Of a DNA stretch of 64,000 nt, positions 63,900-64,000 are shown in pieces. The DNA is from Enterococcus diestrammenae (GTDB taxonomy: Bacteria; Bacillota; Bacilli; Lactobacillales; Enterococcaceae). The stretch spans positions 11,141-75,140 of the forward strand of contig NZ_MAEI01000007.1 in the NCBI RefSeq assembly GCF_009933255.1, written 5' to 3'. The first letter of the stretch is position 1, and each line of letters begins with the position of its first letter. The notes beneath the pieces are model-generated. The model was given only the letters and a program-made list of their open reading frames with translations. It had not been told where the DNA came from and did not search any database. The position numbers and the translations under genes are program-made.

Positions 63900-63973
63900 C
63901 TCCGGCAGTAGGACTCGAACCTACGACATCATGATTAACAGTCATGCGCTACTACCAACTGAGCTATGCCGGA
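63900..63973 (-). tRNA. tRNA-Asn(GTT), second copy
   Basis: Same 74-nt sequence as 60494-60567, including anticodon GTT; CCA is not encoded. The downstream terminator differs from that of the first copy, so the duplication covers little more than the tRNA itself. Genes upstream of it on the minus strand lie outside the window. Confidence 0.96.
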
Positions 63974-64000
63974 ATCTTTAAAACAGCGTGGCGACGTCCT

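Overview
This window looks like chromosome of a low-to-mid GC Gram-positive of the Enterococcaceae (Enterococcus or a close relative). The support is gene content and gene order: glnA-glnR-YnbB-hflX-miaA, rpoY-rnjA, ezrA//nifS-thiI, a T-box valS, a CtsR-controlled clpP, a BusR/OpuA pair, a heterodimeric LmrCD/EfrCD-type exporter, and Firmicutes-style ribosome binding sites and rho-independent terminators. The species is not determined. No prophage, plasmid replication gene or CRISPR array was seen.

Layout. 1-10.2 kb: fba, a lone FtsX-like membrane protein, pyrG with a leader of the reiterative-transcription type, a methyltransferase, then glnA, glnR, a YnbB-type PLP enzyme and hflX. 10.25-12.25 kb: an IS607-family element (intact tnpB, serine recombinase tnpA broken by one stop codon) inserted between hflX and miaA. 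12.2-19.6 kb: miaA, a glycerophosphodiesterase, clpP, a gamma-carbonic-anhydrase-like protein and the ABC exporter pair. 20-28.6 kb: rpoY-rnjA, fetAB-like iron exporter, cold shock protein, radC, a HAD phosphatase, folC, and a PadR/DUF1700 operon. 28.8-35.9 kb: glycine-betaine importer opuAA-opuABC with its c-di-AMP-type regulator busR, then T-box-controlled valS. 35.9-44 kb: rex, thiI, nifS, an AT-rich MFS gene in a block that separates nifS from ezrA, and ezrA. 44.4-53.5 kb: aspartokinase, small metabolic genes, asparaginase, thioesterase, kinase, tyrosine phosphatase and a TcyP-like cystine carrier. 54-60.4 kb: pepC, a frameshifted DUF1801 pseudogene, and a YtrA-regulated ABC/membrane operon. 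60.4-64 kb: tRNA-Asn, tRNA-Thr, a HAD phosphatase, a VOC dioxygenase-like gene with a flavin reductase, and a second tRNA-Asn.

The genes are mostly core housekeeping. The less expected material is between genes: (i) a dispersed, degenerate composite repeat (a MITE-like palindromic module flanked by two other modules) seen at five or six sites, usually beside terminators; (ii) a three-way-junction RNA filling the gap between a HAD gene and radC, whose last helix contains the radC Shine-Dalgarno; (iii) a rod-like ~190-nt palindromic element of 6S-RNA-like shape; (iv) tandem terminator-like hairpins in the rpoY-rnjA leader; (v) the pyrG attenuator. I did not find a clear new defence or biosynthetic system. 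All structures were paired by eye and none was computed.
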